This document shows positions 26,017-33,371 of a stretch of DNA of 64,000 nt, piece after piece (position 1 is the first letter of the stretch; every line of letters starts with the position of its first letter). The stretch lies in contig NZ_VFMU01000001.1 of assembly GCF_006715225.1 (NCBI RefSeq), forward strand, positions 3,100,001 through 3,164,000. Reading direction: 5' to 3'. A program made the translations under genes and the position numbers. Origin of the DNA: Arthrobacter sp. SLBN-112 (GTDB lineage Bacteria > Actinomycetota > Actinomycetes > Actinomycetales > Micrococcaceae). The notes under the pieces are model-generated. The model did no database searches. It was not told where the DNA came from and saw only the letters and a program-made list of their open reading frames with translations.

Positions 26017-28194
26017 ATGCATCGCCGGAACAAGGGCTTGGCGCCCGCCAAAAGCAATGTCCCCACCAATGTCAAAGCGCATTGGTTGGTCCTTATGGCC
26101 ACCTTGATCGCCTTGGGCCTCGCCCTGGCCGTGCAGGGGTATATGCATCACCTGGGCGGAATCGGTGTGGACTCCGTGCCGGTCGGCGCATCTGCCAGCC
26201 AGGTCCCGGAGGCGGTATCCCACGGCGGGCCGGTAGTCGACTCACGCGCCGGGACGGTGCGTACGGTCAGTCCCCCCGACCATACCGTCGCGCTCACCTT
26301 CGATGACGGCCCGGACCCGGCGTGGACGCCCCGCATCCTCGATATCCTTCGGGAACACCACGTCCACGCAACGTTCTTCGTCGTCGGTTCGGCCGCGGTG
26401 GATCATCCGGATCTGTTGAGGCGCATAGCGGCCGAAGGTCACGAAATAGGAGTCCATACGCTGACCCATGCCGATCTCGGCGCTGCCGGCGAATGGCGCC
26501 GCGAACTCGAGGTGCAGGGCGGCCAGGACGCGATCGTGGGAATCACCGGCCAGACGGCCTCCCTGCTGCGTCCGCCTTACACGGCCGGCAACGGCGCGCT
26601 CACCAACGGCATGTGGTCTGCAATGCAAGGACTGGCGGATGAGGGCTATCTCACCGTTTTGAGCAGCATGGACAGCAAGGACTGGCAGTTGCCGGGCGTC
26701 GGGGCAATCGAGAAGAACCTCACCCCCGCGGGGTCGCAGGGCCGGGTAGTCCTGATGCATGACGGCGGCGGCGACAGGGAACAGACAGCCGCCGCGCTGG
26801 ATTCCGCCCTGTCGCGTTTCTCCGAGCAGGGCTACCGCGTGACCACGGTCGGTGACGCAGTCGGCGTCGAGAGCATGCGCCCCGCCTCCACCATCGAACA
26901 GGTCCGCGGCGGAGCGTTGGTATGGGGCATCCGCCTCAGCGACCTTGTGGTCACCGGTATCTCGTGGGCGCTCGTTGCGGCCGGCGTCGTGACTTTCGTC
27001 CGTGCCATCCTGGTGATGTTTTTCGCCGCGCGGCACAGCCGCGCCGCCCGGCGCCTTGGGAGCCACGGGCGTGGCCGGCGGCGGGTTGACGTGGCACCCC
27101 GGCCCGGGGTTACGGAGCCGGCCACCGTGATTGTCCCCGCGTACAACGAGTCCGCCGGCATCGAAGCCGCCGTCCGGTCCATCGTGGCTTCCTCACATCC
27201 GGTTGAGGTCATCGTGGTCGACGACGGCTCGTCAGACGGGACAGCGGACATCGTGGAAGCCCTCGACCTGCCCGGGGTGACAGTTATCCGGAAAGAAAAC
27301 GGCGGAAAGCCGTCCGCGCTGAACGCCGGCATCGAGGCCGCGAGCCACGATCTTGTGGTCATGGTTGACGGTGACACCGTCTTCGAACCGGACACCGCAC
27401 GTGCCCTCATCCAGCCCTTCGCTGACCCGCGGGTGGGGGCAATCTCGGGAAACACCAAGGTGGCCAACCGCGGCGGCATCCTGGGTGCGTGGCAGCACAT
27501 TGAGTACGTCGTCGGCTTCAACCTCGACCGCCGGCTGTTCGACGTGGCCGAGTGCATGCCTACCGTCCCCGGCGCAATTGGTGCCTTCCGCCTCGGTGCC
27601 CTCCAAAAGGTCGGGGGTGTCAGTGATGACACGCTTGCCGAGGATACGGACCTGACGATGGCCCTGTGCAGGGACGGCTGGCGCGTGGTGTACCAGGAGG
27701 ATGCCAGGGCCTGGACGGAGGCGCCGGCAAGCCTCGGTGCCCTGTGGCGCCAGCGGTACCGCTGGTGCTACGGCACGTTGCAGGCCATGTGGAAACACCG
27801 GGGCGCGGTGGTGCAGGGAGGACAGGCCGGCAAGCTCGGCCGGCGCGGGCTCGGTTACCTGATGGTACTGCAGGTGCTGCTTCCGCTCTTCGCGCCCATC
27901 GTCGATGTCTTCGCTGTCTACGGCCTGGTCTTCCTTGATCCACTCCGGATCGCGGCGCTCTGGCTTGTTTTCCTTCTGGTTCAGTTCCTCATGGCTGCTT
28001 ACGCCTTCCGGCTCGACAAGGAACGGCTTGGCCCGCTGTGGACGTTGCCCCTCCAGCAGTTCGTCTACCGGCAGCTGATGTATCTGGTGGTCATCCAGGC
28101 AGTTGTCACGGCAGTGGCAGGGGTGCACCTGCGGTGGCACCGGATGGAAAGGTACGGCAGCCTGCGCGTCCCGCAGACCCAAAACCAGGCCTAG
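26017..28194 (+). CDS. Fusion of polysaccharide deacetylase (NodB) and family 2 glycosyltransferase
   Basis: A 725-aa membrane protein. After a transmembrane helix (about 22-42) comes an extracellular NodB domain with TFDDGP at 94-99 and the metal motif HTLTH at 147-151. A second helix pair (about 300-335) brings the chain to the cytoplasm, where a GT2 domain starts with VIVPAYNES. It has DGDTVF as the D-x-D site, EDTDLT as the base region and QRYRW as the processive-synthase motif. Several C-terminal helices follow. This layout suggests synthesis, export and N-deacetylation of a poly-N-acetylglucosamine-like polymer by one protein. The upstream proline-rich membrane protein is its operon partner. 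Confidence 0.93.
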   Translation: MHRRNKGLAPAKSNVPTNVKAHWLVLMATLIALGLALAVQGYMHHLGGIGVDSVPVGASASQVPEAVSHGGPVVDSRAGTVRTVSPPDHTVALTFDDGPDPAWTPRILDILREHHVHATFFVVGSAAVDHPDLLRRIAAEGHEIGVHTLTHADLGAAGEWRRELEVQGGQDAIVGITGQTASLLRPPYTAGNGALTNGMWSAMQGLADEGYLTVLSSMDSKDWQLPGVGAIEKNLTPAGSQGRVVLMHDGGGDREQTAAALDSALSRFSEQGYRVTTVGDAVGVESMRPASTIEQVRGGALVWGIRLSDLVVTGISWALVAAGVVTFVRAILVMFFAARHSRAARRLGSHGRGRRRVDVAPRPGVTEPATVIVPAYNESAGIEAAVRSIVASSHPVEVIVVDDGSSDGTADIVEALDLPGVTVIRKENGGKPSALNAGIEAASHDLVVMVDGDTVFEPDTARALIQPFADPRVGAISGNTKVANRGGILGAWQHIEYVVGFNLDRRLFDVAECMPTVPGAIGAFRLGALQKVGGVSDDTLAEDTDLTMALCRDGWRVVYQEDARAWTEAPASLGALWRQRYRWCYGTLQAMWKHRGAVVQGGQAGKLGRRGLGYLMVLQVLLPLFAPIVDVFAVYGLVFLDPLRIAALWLVFLLVQFLMAAYAFRLDKERLGPLWTLPLQQFVYRQLMYLVVIQAVVTAVAGVHLRWHRMERYGSLRVPQTQNQA

Positions 28195-28209
28195 GGTAAG
28201 TTCGGACCC

Positions 28210-29097
28210 ATGGAACTGACGACCGCCGGCCTGGAGTGCCTTTTTACGGGCTCCGTATGGGCGGAGGGACCTTTGTGGGTACCGTCGTCGCATACAGTGC
28301 GATGGAGTGACATCCCCAACAACCGCATCCTCGAGTTTGACCCGGCCACCGGGACCACCCGGGAATACGCAGTTGGCGTCGAGTTCACCAACGGCCGCAC
28401 CCTGGATGATGACGGCAGCGTGGTGCAGTGCAGCCACGGCCTCCGCCGCGTGGAGCGCGACCGTGAAGGAACAGTAACCGGCCTGGTGGATTCCTTCCAG
28501 GGACGCAGGCTGAATTCACCCAACGACGTGGTGATTGCCCGTGACGGCAGCATCTGGTTCACCGACCCGCCGTACGGGATTCTTCCGGGGACAAAAGAAG
28601 GCCACGAAGGCGAGCAGGAATACGGCGGGTGCCATGTGTTCCGCTATGAGCCCGCCTCGGGATCAATGACGGCGGAAGTCACCGACCTGGTGCACCCCAA
28701 CGGGCTCGCCTTCTCGCCTGACGAATCCGTCCTCTATGTCGCCGATACCGCCGGTTCCCGTTATGGCGTACCCCTGCGGATCGCCACCTACAGCGTGCAT
28801 GAGGGCCGCTGCAGCCGCAGGACAGGGGCGCTGGAGTTGGAAGAGGGTTTTCCGGCTGACGGACTGCGGGTCGACGTCGAGGGCAGGATCTGGACCTCCG
28901 CCGGTCCGTCCATAAGGATCTACTCACCGTCCTTTGAGCTCCTGGACGCCGTTGCCGTGCCCGAAACCGTTTCGAACCTGTGCTTCGGCGGGTCTGACGG
29001 CCAGGACCTCTATGTCACGGCAACCACCAGCCTGTACCGGATCCGCACCACCACCAGGGACGCGGCCGGCCGAAGCTTTCCGCCTATCCACCACTGA
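28210..29097 (+). CDS. SMP-30/gluconolactonase-like protein
   Basis: A 295-aa six-bladed beta-propeller hydrolase. Family landmarks are WAEGPLW near the N-terminus (metal-ligand Glu), NSPNDVV (metal-ligand Asn), HPNGLAFSPDES, and FPADGLRVD (metal-ligand Asp). Members hydrolyse sugar lactones or other lactones with a divalent metal. It lies 15 bases after the glycosyltransferase fusion and 14 bases before an aldo/keto reductase, so it could be transcribed with either. The actual substrate is unknown. Confidence 0.92.
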   Translation: MELTTAGLECLFTGSVWAEGPLWVPSSHTVRWSDIPNNRILEFDPATGTTREYAVGVEFTNGRTLDDDGSVVQCSHGLRRVERDREGTVTGLVDSFQGRRLNSPNDVVIARDGSIWFTDPPYGILPGTKEGHEGEQEYGGCHVFRYEPASGSMTAEVTDLVHPNGLAFSPDESVLYVADTAGSRYGVPLRIATYSVHEGRCSRRTGALELEEGFPADGLRVDVEGRIWTSAGPSIRIYSPSFELLDAVAVPETVSNLCFGGSDGQDLYVTATTSLYRIRTTTRDAAGRSFPPIHH

Positions 29098-29111
29098 TTG
29101 CGAGGACAACC

Positions 29112-30143
29112 ATGCAATATCGAACCCTGGGCCACAGCGGCACTGTCGTCACCAGCTATGCACTGGGCACCATGACCTTCGGCGCGGAGGCCACGGAGGA
29201 AGCTTCCCACGCCATCCTGGACAGCTACTTTGAAGCCGGCGGGAACTTCATCGACACCGCTGATGTCTACAGTGCTGGAGTCTCGGAAGAAATCATCGGC
29301 CGCTGGCTGGCCAACCGGCCCGAGGTGAGGGATAAAGCGGTGATCGCCACCAAGGGACGCTTTCCCATGGGGACGGCACCGAACGACGTCGGAACGTCCC
29401 GGCGGCGCCTGACCCGCGCCCTGGATAATTCCCTCCGCCGCCTTGGCGTGGAACAGATCGACCTGTACCAGATGCACGCGTGGGATCCGATCACGCCCCT
29501 GGAGGAAACGCTCCGTTTCCTGGATGACGCGGTGACCCGCGGAAAGATCGCCTACTACGGCTTCTCGAACTTCCTGGGTTGGCAACTCACCAAGGCCGTG
29601 CATGTGGCACGCAACCAGGGGTGGAACCCGCCCGTCAGCCTGCAGCCCCAGTACAGCCTGCTGGTCCGGGACATCGAATTCGAGATCGTCCCGGCGGCGC
29701 TTGATGCCGGCATCGGCCTGCTGCCATGGTCGCCCCTGGGCGGGGGCTGGCTGTCCGGCAAGTACAAGCGCGACCAGCACCCTTCCGGGGCAACACGCCT
29801 CGGCGAAAACCCCGAACGTGGCATGGAGGCCTGGAAGGCGCGCAACGGGAACCCGCGGACGTGGGCTGTCATCGACGCTGTCCAGGACATCGCGGACGCC
29901 CACGGCGTGAGCCCGTCCCAGGTGGCCCTGGCCTGGCTGGCGGACCGCCCTGCCGTGACGTCCGTGATCCTGGGGGCCCGGACCACGCAACAGCTCGCCG
30001 ACAACCTCGCCGCCGCTGAACTGCAGCTCGATGCCGATGAAGTTGACAGGCTCACCTTGGCCAGCCAGCCGGAGACGGGCGTTTATCCCTATGGGCCGAT
30101 GGCGCAGGAGCAGCGCAGCCGCAAAATGGAGGGCGGCCGGTAG
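29112..30143 (+). CDS. Aldo/keto reductase
   Basis: A 343-aa NADPH-dependent oxidoreductase with the TIM-barrel family pattern: FIDTADVYSAG (catalytic Asp and Tyr), AVIATKGRF (Lys), YQMHAWD (His) and a C-terminal cofactor region. It reduces aldehydes and ketones. ATG at 29112 has GCGAGGA upstream. It follows the SMP-30 gene at 14 bases, so the pair could act together on a sugar or lactone, but that is a guess from position. A short CCTTC-CAA-GAAGG hairpin lies after the stop codon. Confidence 0.95.
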   Translation: MQYRTLGHSGTVVTSYALGTMTFGAEATEEASHAILDSYFEAGGNFIDTADVYSAGVSEEIIGRWLANRPEVRDKAVIATKGRFPMGTAPNDVGTSRRRLTRALDNSLRRLGVEQIDLYQMHAWDPITPLEETLRFLDDAVTRGKIAYYGFSNFLGWQLTKAVHVARNQGWNPPVSLQPQYSLLVRDIEFEIVPAALDAGIGLLPWSPLGGGWLSGKYKRDQHPSGATRLGENPERGMEAWKARNGNPRTWAVIDAVQDIADAHGVSPSQVALAWLADRPAVTSVILGARTTQQLADNLAAAELQLDADEVDRLTLASQPETGVYPYGPMAQEQRSRKMEGGR

Positions 30144-30145
30144 CT

Positions 30146-30158
30146 CCTTCCAAGAAGG
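30146..30158. terminator. Short hairpin between convergent genes
   Basis: CCTTC-CAA-GAAGG lies in the 24 bases between the aldo/keto reductase and NfeD-like stop codons. The stem is only 5 bp, so terminator function is tentative. Confidence 0.3.
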
Positions 30159-30167
30159 GGGGAGGGC

Positions 30168-30410
30168 CTACTCCGGGTGCTTCAGCACGTCCGGAAGCTC
30201 GTCCACATACACCGTTTGTGGCGGCTCGAAGTAGATCACCAGCACCTCAGTACCCGCCGGGAACACGCTGGTTTTGTCGTACGGGTGGGCATGGAATGCC
30301 ATGATGCCGCCCAGGTAGGGCAACATGACTTCGCCGATGGTGCCCGGGCCGATGCGCCCGGTCACCCGGCCGATCTTCCCGGTCAGGCTCCGGTCAACGT
30401 CCTTGTGCAC
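30168..30410 (-). CDS. NfeD-like C-terminal domain protein
   Basis: An 80-aa protein with one beta-barrel of the NfeD/OB-fold kind: GKIGRVTGRIGPGTIGEV, then FPAGTEVLVIYFEPPQTVYVDEL. The start is GTG, 8 bases after the flotillin stop codon. Flotillin-NfeD pairs are common, and the NfeD domain is thought to interact with the SPFH protein. This copy lacks the membrane helices and protease domain of full-length NfeD, so it would be a soluble short version. Assignment rests on context as much as sequence. Confidence 0.7.
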   Translation of the reverse strand: MHKDVDRSLTGKIGRVTGRIGPGTIGEVMLPYLGGIMAFHAHPYDKTSVFPAGTEVLVIYFEPPQTVYVDELPDVLKHPE

Positions 30411-30418
30411 CGGCAGCC

Positions 30419-31852
30419 CTACGCACCCGGTGCCTTGGATGGATGCTTGGTGTCCTCGCCTTTTCGGAGCGCGGACGCGAGGGCAGGCAGGTAGTCGCCC
30501 GCCTGCGCCAGGATGCCGCCCAGCATCTTGTTGACGCCCTCGCCGCCGTTGAGGACGGTCATGTTGCCCACGTGGGAGAAAGGCTCAGCTGCTGCGGCGA
30601 TGATGGCGGGCATGTTCTCGGCAAGCTGCTGGGAGATGACCGCGTCCTGGTTGGTGCCCAGCGCCTCGGCCCGGGCCTTGATGCCGTCCGCCTCGGCCAG
30701 GGCCTTGGCCTTGATGGCGGACGCCGCGGCGTCGCCCTTGGCCCTGGTTGCTGCGGCTTCGGCCTCGCCGGTCACCTTCGTCGCGCCAGCCGCCGCGGCA
30801 GCGGCGGTGGCATTCGCCTGGGCCTGCAGTTCCGTGCGCCGGGCGTTCGCCTGGGCCTCAAGCTCGGTGCGGCGCGCCAGCGCCTCGGCGGCGCTGATGT
30901 CCGCCGCCTTTTGGCCTTCAGCGTCGGTGCGCTTGGCGTACGCTTTCGCGTCAGCAGGCTTCCGGATGCTCGTCTGCAGCTTTTGCTCCTCACGGTCCGC
31001 CTCAAGCTTGGCAACTTCGGTTTCCTGGACCACCACCTGCTGCCGTGCTGTGGCCTCGGCCAGAGGCCCGGCCTGGGCGGCGTTTGCCCTGGCGCGTTCG
31101 GCGTTGGCCTGCGCCACAGACTGCCGGATTGCCGAAACGCTCTGGGCGTCCGCGATCAGGGCCGCCGCTTCCGCCTCCTTCTCCGCCGCTTCCCGGTTGC
31201 GGGTGGCCTCGGCAATCCGCGCCTCCATCTTCACCTGGGCAATATGCGGCTTTGCGATGTTCTGGATGTAGCCGGTGGGGTCCTGCAGGTCCTTGATCTG
31301 GAGCGAATCCACCACCAGGCCCAGCTTTTCCATTTCCACGCCGCTGGCGCTGCGGACCTGCGACCCCAGCTTGTCCCGTTCCCGGATGATCTCCTCCACG
31401 GTCATGCTGCCGATAATGGAGCGGAGGTGACCTTCAAAGACGTTGTATACCTGGCTCTGCATTTTGGGCTGCTGGCCCAGGAACCGGCGGGCGGCATTGG
31501 CAATGAAGGGAGGGGCATCGCCGATCTTGTAAATGACGACCCCCTCGACAATGACCTGGATGCCCTGCGAGGTGACGCAGGAAACCTTGAGTTCGGTTTC
31601 ATTCAATGTGAGTGACAATGGCCGCACGGTCTGGAGGCCGGGGAGGACCAGGGCGCCTTTGCCGGTCACAATCTTGAAGTCCATTCCTGCCCTGGTTTCC
31701 AGGGTTCCCCTGGTCAGTCCGGAGATGATCAGTGCCTCGTTGGGTTCTGCCACCTTCCACATCAGCTTTGTTGCCACCCAGATAAAAACAATGGCAACCA
31801 GCACGCCCAAGATAATGGCAATCAGCGGGAAGAACGGTGCAAAGTCCGGCAT
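30419..31852 (-). CDS. Flotillin-like SPFH-domain membrane protein
   Basis: A 477-aa protein. One N-terminal transmembrane helix (FFPLIAIILGVLVAIVFIWVA) is followed by an SPFH/Band 7 domain (about 30-200). A long Ala/Glu/Arg-rich coiled coil (about 210-400, AATRNREAAEKEAEAAALIA) and a flotillin-type C-terminus complete it. Such proteins oligomerise into membrane microdomain scaffolds. ATG at 31852 has AAAGGA upstream. The NfeD-like gene follows in the same operon. The family call is firm; the local cargo is unknown. Confidence 0.93.
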   Translation of the reverse strand: MPDFAPFFPLIAIILGVLVAIVFIWVATKLMWKVAEPNEALIISGLTRGTLETRAGMDFKIVTGKGALVLPGLQTVRPLSLTLNETELKVSCVTSQGIQVIVEGVVIYKIGDAPPFIANAARRFLGQQPKMQSQVYNVFEGHLRSIIGSMTVEEIIRERDKLGSQVRSASGVEMEKLGLVVDSLQIKDLQDPTGYIQNIAKPHIAQVKMEARIAEATRNREAAEKEAEAAALIADAQSVSAIRQSVAQANAERARANAAQAGPLAEATARQQVVVQETEVAKLEADREEQKLQTSIRKPADAKAYAKRTDAEGQKAADISAAEALARRTELEAQANARRTELQAQANATAAAAAAGATKVTGEAEAAATRAKGDAAASAIKAKALAEADGIKARAEALGTNQDAVISQQLAENMPAIIAAAAEPFSHVGNMTVLNGGEGVNKMLGGILAQAGDYLPALASALRKGEDTKHPSKAPGA

Positions 31853-32045
31853 GGCCAGGTCCTTTCAATGCCGTGAAGAATGCCTCACGGTAAAACCCCA
31901 ATAAATGCAGCCGTCCATTTACGCGGGCATTGAAAGCGCAGACAATTCGGGCGCGGTGGCCAACTGTTGTAGACAGTCTGATGTGCCCCCGGCCAAGAGT
32001 CCAGAGCGGGACAGATATTTGCCTGCAGCAACGAAAAAGGACTGA

Positions 32046-32345
32046 TCAGCGGCGGTTCAGAAAGCCCGAACCCATAGCAAGGAGTGCTTCCACTTCCGCC
32101 AAGCGGTGGGCCTCAAAGACGCGGTCTGCATTGGAACGTGTGCTGGCAAGGAATGGTATTGGCAGGCTGGCGTTGCACCCCCTGCAGCGGATCTCATCGG
32201 TCCAGACCCAGTTGTAGGCCACGTGACGTTCCAGGACGCTTTGCATGGTGGCGGCTATGGCGGTGGCGATAACGTCGGCTGCGGGCCCGAAACGCGCCGA
32301 ATCCCCGGTGCTGCAGATGGACCCAACCTCAATATCGATGCTCAT
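32046..32345 (-). CDS. Hypothetical protein
   Basis: A 99-aa protein beginning MSIDIEVGSIC. I chose ATG at 32345 because GGAAGAGG lies upstream; the same frame is open for 24 more codons without a signal. It contains a CRGC motif (two cysteines) in the middle and a long helical C-terminus (ADRVFEAHRLAEVEALLAM). I recognise no family. Its role is unknown. Confidence 0.6.
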   Translation of the reverse strand: MSIDIEVGSICSTGDSARFGPAADVIATAIAATMQSVLERHVAYNWVWTDEIRCRGCNASLPIPFLASTRSNADRVFEAHRLAEVEALLAMGSGFLNRR

Positions 32346-32459
32346 GGTGCCTCTTCCCGCGATCCGGATGGTGCTGTCGAGCATAGTGTGTTCCGCGTCA
32401 CAACCCTGCATCGACAAGGTCTCGGTTACCTAACGGAGGCCGGTGGAGGGTCGCCCCCA

Positions 32460-33323
32460 TCAGGGCTGCGGGTCCGGATGCACCACGGTGACCTGCAGCG
32501 GCATCCTGTTTGTCCTGCGCAGGCGTCCGCCCAGTATGTTCCGTAACCCGTGGGTCACCAGGCGCCTTTTAGTCAGGAACCGGAATTCCCCGGCGTCGGA
32601 TGTCACAAGATCCACGATGGGCCGTGCCGCCTGCCCGGCGCTCTGTCCCCACAGTCCCACCACCACCTGCAGGGCCCCGAGGCGGTGCTCGAACCCCGCC
32701 TGGGATGCCACCCGCCCCAGGAGGTCCGTCTCCACCAGTCCGGGATTCATAGCGTGCACCCGGACTCCTGTACCTTTGGTTTCCAGCCGCAGCGTTTCCG
32801 TGAACTGGCGGACCCACCGCTTGCTTGATGCATACGCGTTCTGCAGCGCCACGGGTCCCCGGTCACCCTGGCCATAGAGGTTCACCAGGTCACCGTGGCC
32901 TTGTGCCAGGAACACCGGCAGGGCCACCCTGGCCCCGTGGAATGTGCCCAGGATGTTGGTCCGCACCACACGTGTGAAGTCATCCACGGGCGTTGACGCG
33001 GTGGGCCCGTAGACCCCCGATGTGCCGGCGTTGTTGATCCAGATGTCCAGCGTCCCGCGGCTGATGGCCTCGTCCCGGAGTGCTTCCACGTCGGCGAGGT
33101 CGCCGGTGTCGCAGCGCCTCCCGGACGCCGCGATGCCCTCAGCACGCAGACGTTCGACGGCGGCAGCAACGGCGTCGTCCGATCTTGCTCCCAGCACTAC
33201 GGCCGCACCGCGCAGGCCCAGCTCCCGGGCCATGGCGAACCCAAGGCCACGGCTTGAGCCGGTCACCACCGCCACGCGGCCGCTAAGCACGTCGTGTGGA
33301 AGCACCGTCCGGGGGGAACGCAT
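32460..33323 (-). CDS. Short-chain dehydrogenase/reductase
   Basis: A 287-aa SDR with cofactor loop TGSSRGLG (about 21-28), INNAGTSG, and the catalytic YxxxK motif YASSK. The C-terminal extension (about residues 235-287) is longer than in minimal SDRs and basic. It lies 48 bases downstream of the UvrA-like gene on the same strand. It should be an NAD(P)-linked oxidoreductase with an unknown substrate. Confidence 0.92.
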   Translation of the reverse strand: MRSPRTVLPHDVLSGRVAVVTGSSRGLGFAMARELGLRGAAVVLGARSDDAVAAAVERLRAEGIAASGRRCDTGDLADVEALRDEAISRGTLDIWINNAGTSGVYGPTASTPVDDFTRVVRTNILGTFHGARVALPVFLAQGHGDLVNLYGQGDRGPVALQNAYASSKRWVRQFTETLRLETKGTGVRVHAMNPGLVETDLLGRVASQAGFEHRLGALQVVVGLWGQSAGQAARPIVDLVTSDAGEFRFLTKRRLVTHGLRNILGGRLRRTNRMPLQVTVVHPDPQP

Positions 33324-33371
33324 TCCTCTGTCCTACGCCCGCGCACGAGCGGGGGCAAGAGCCCAAAGCCG

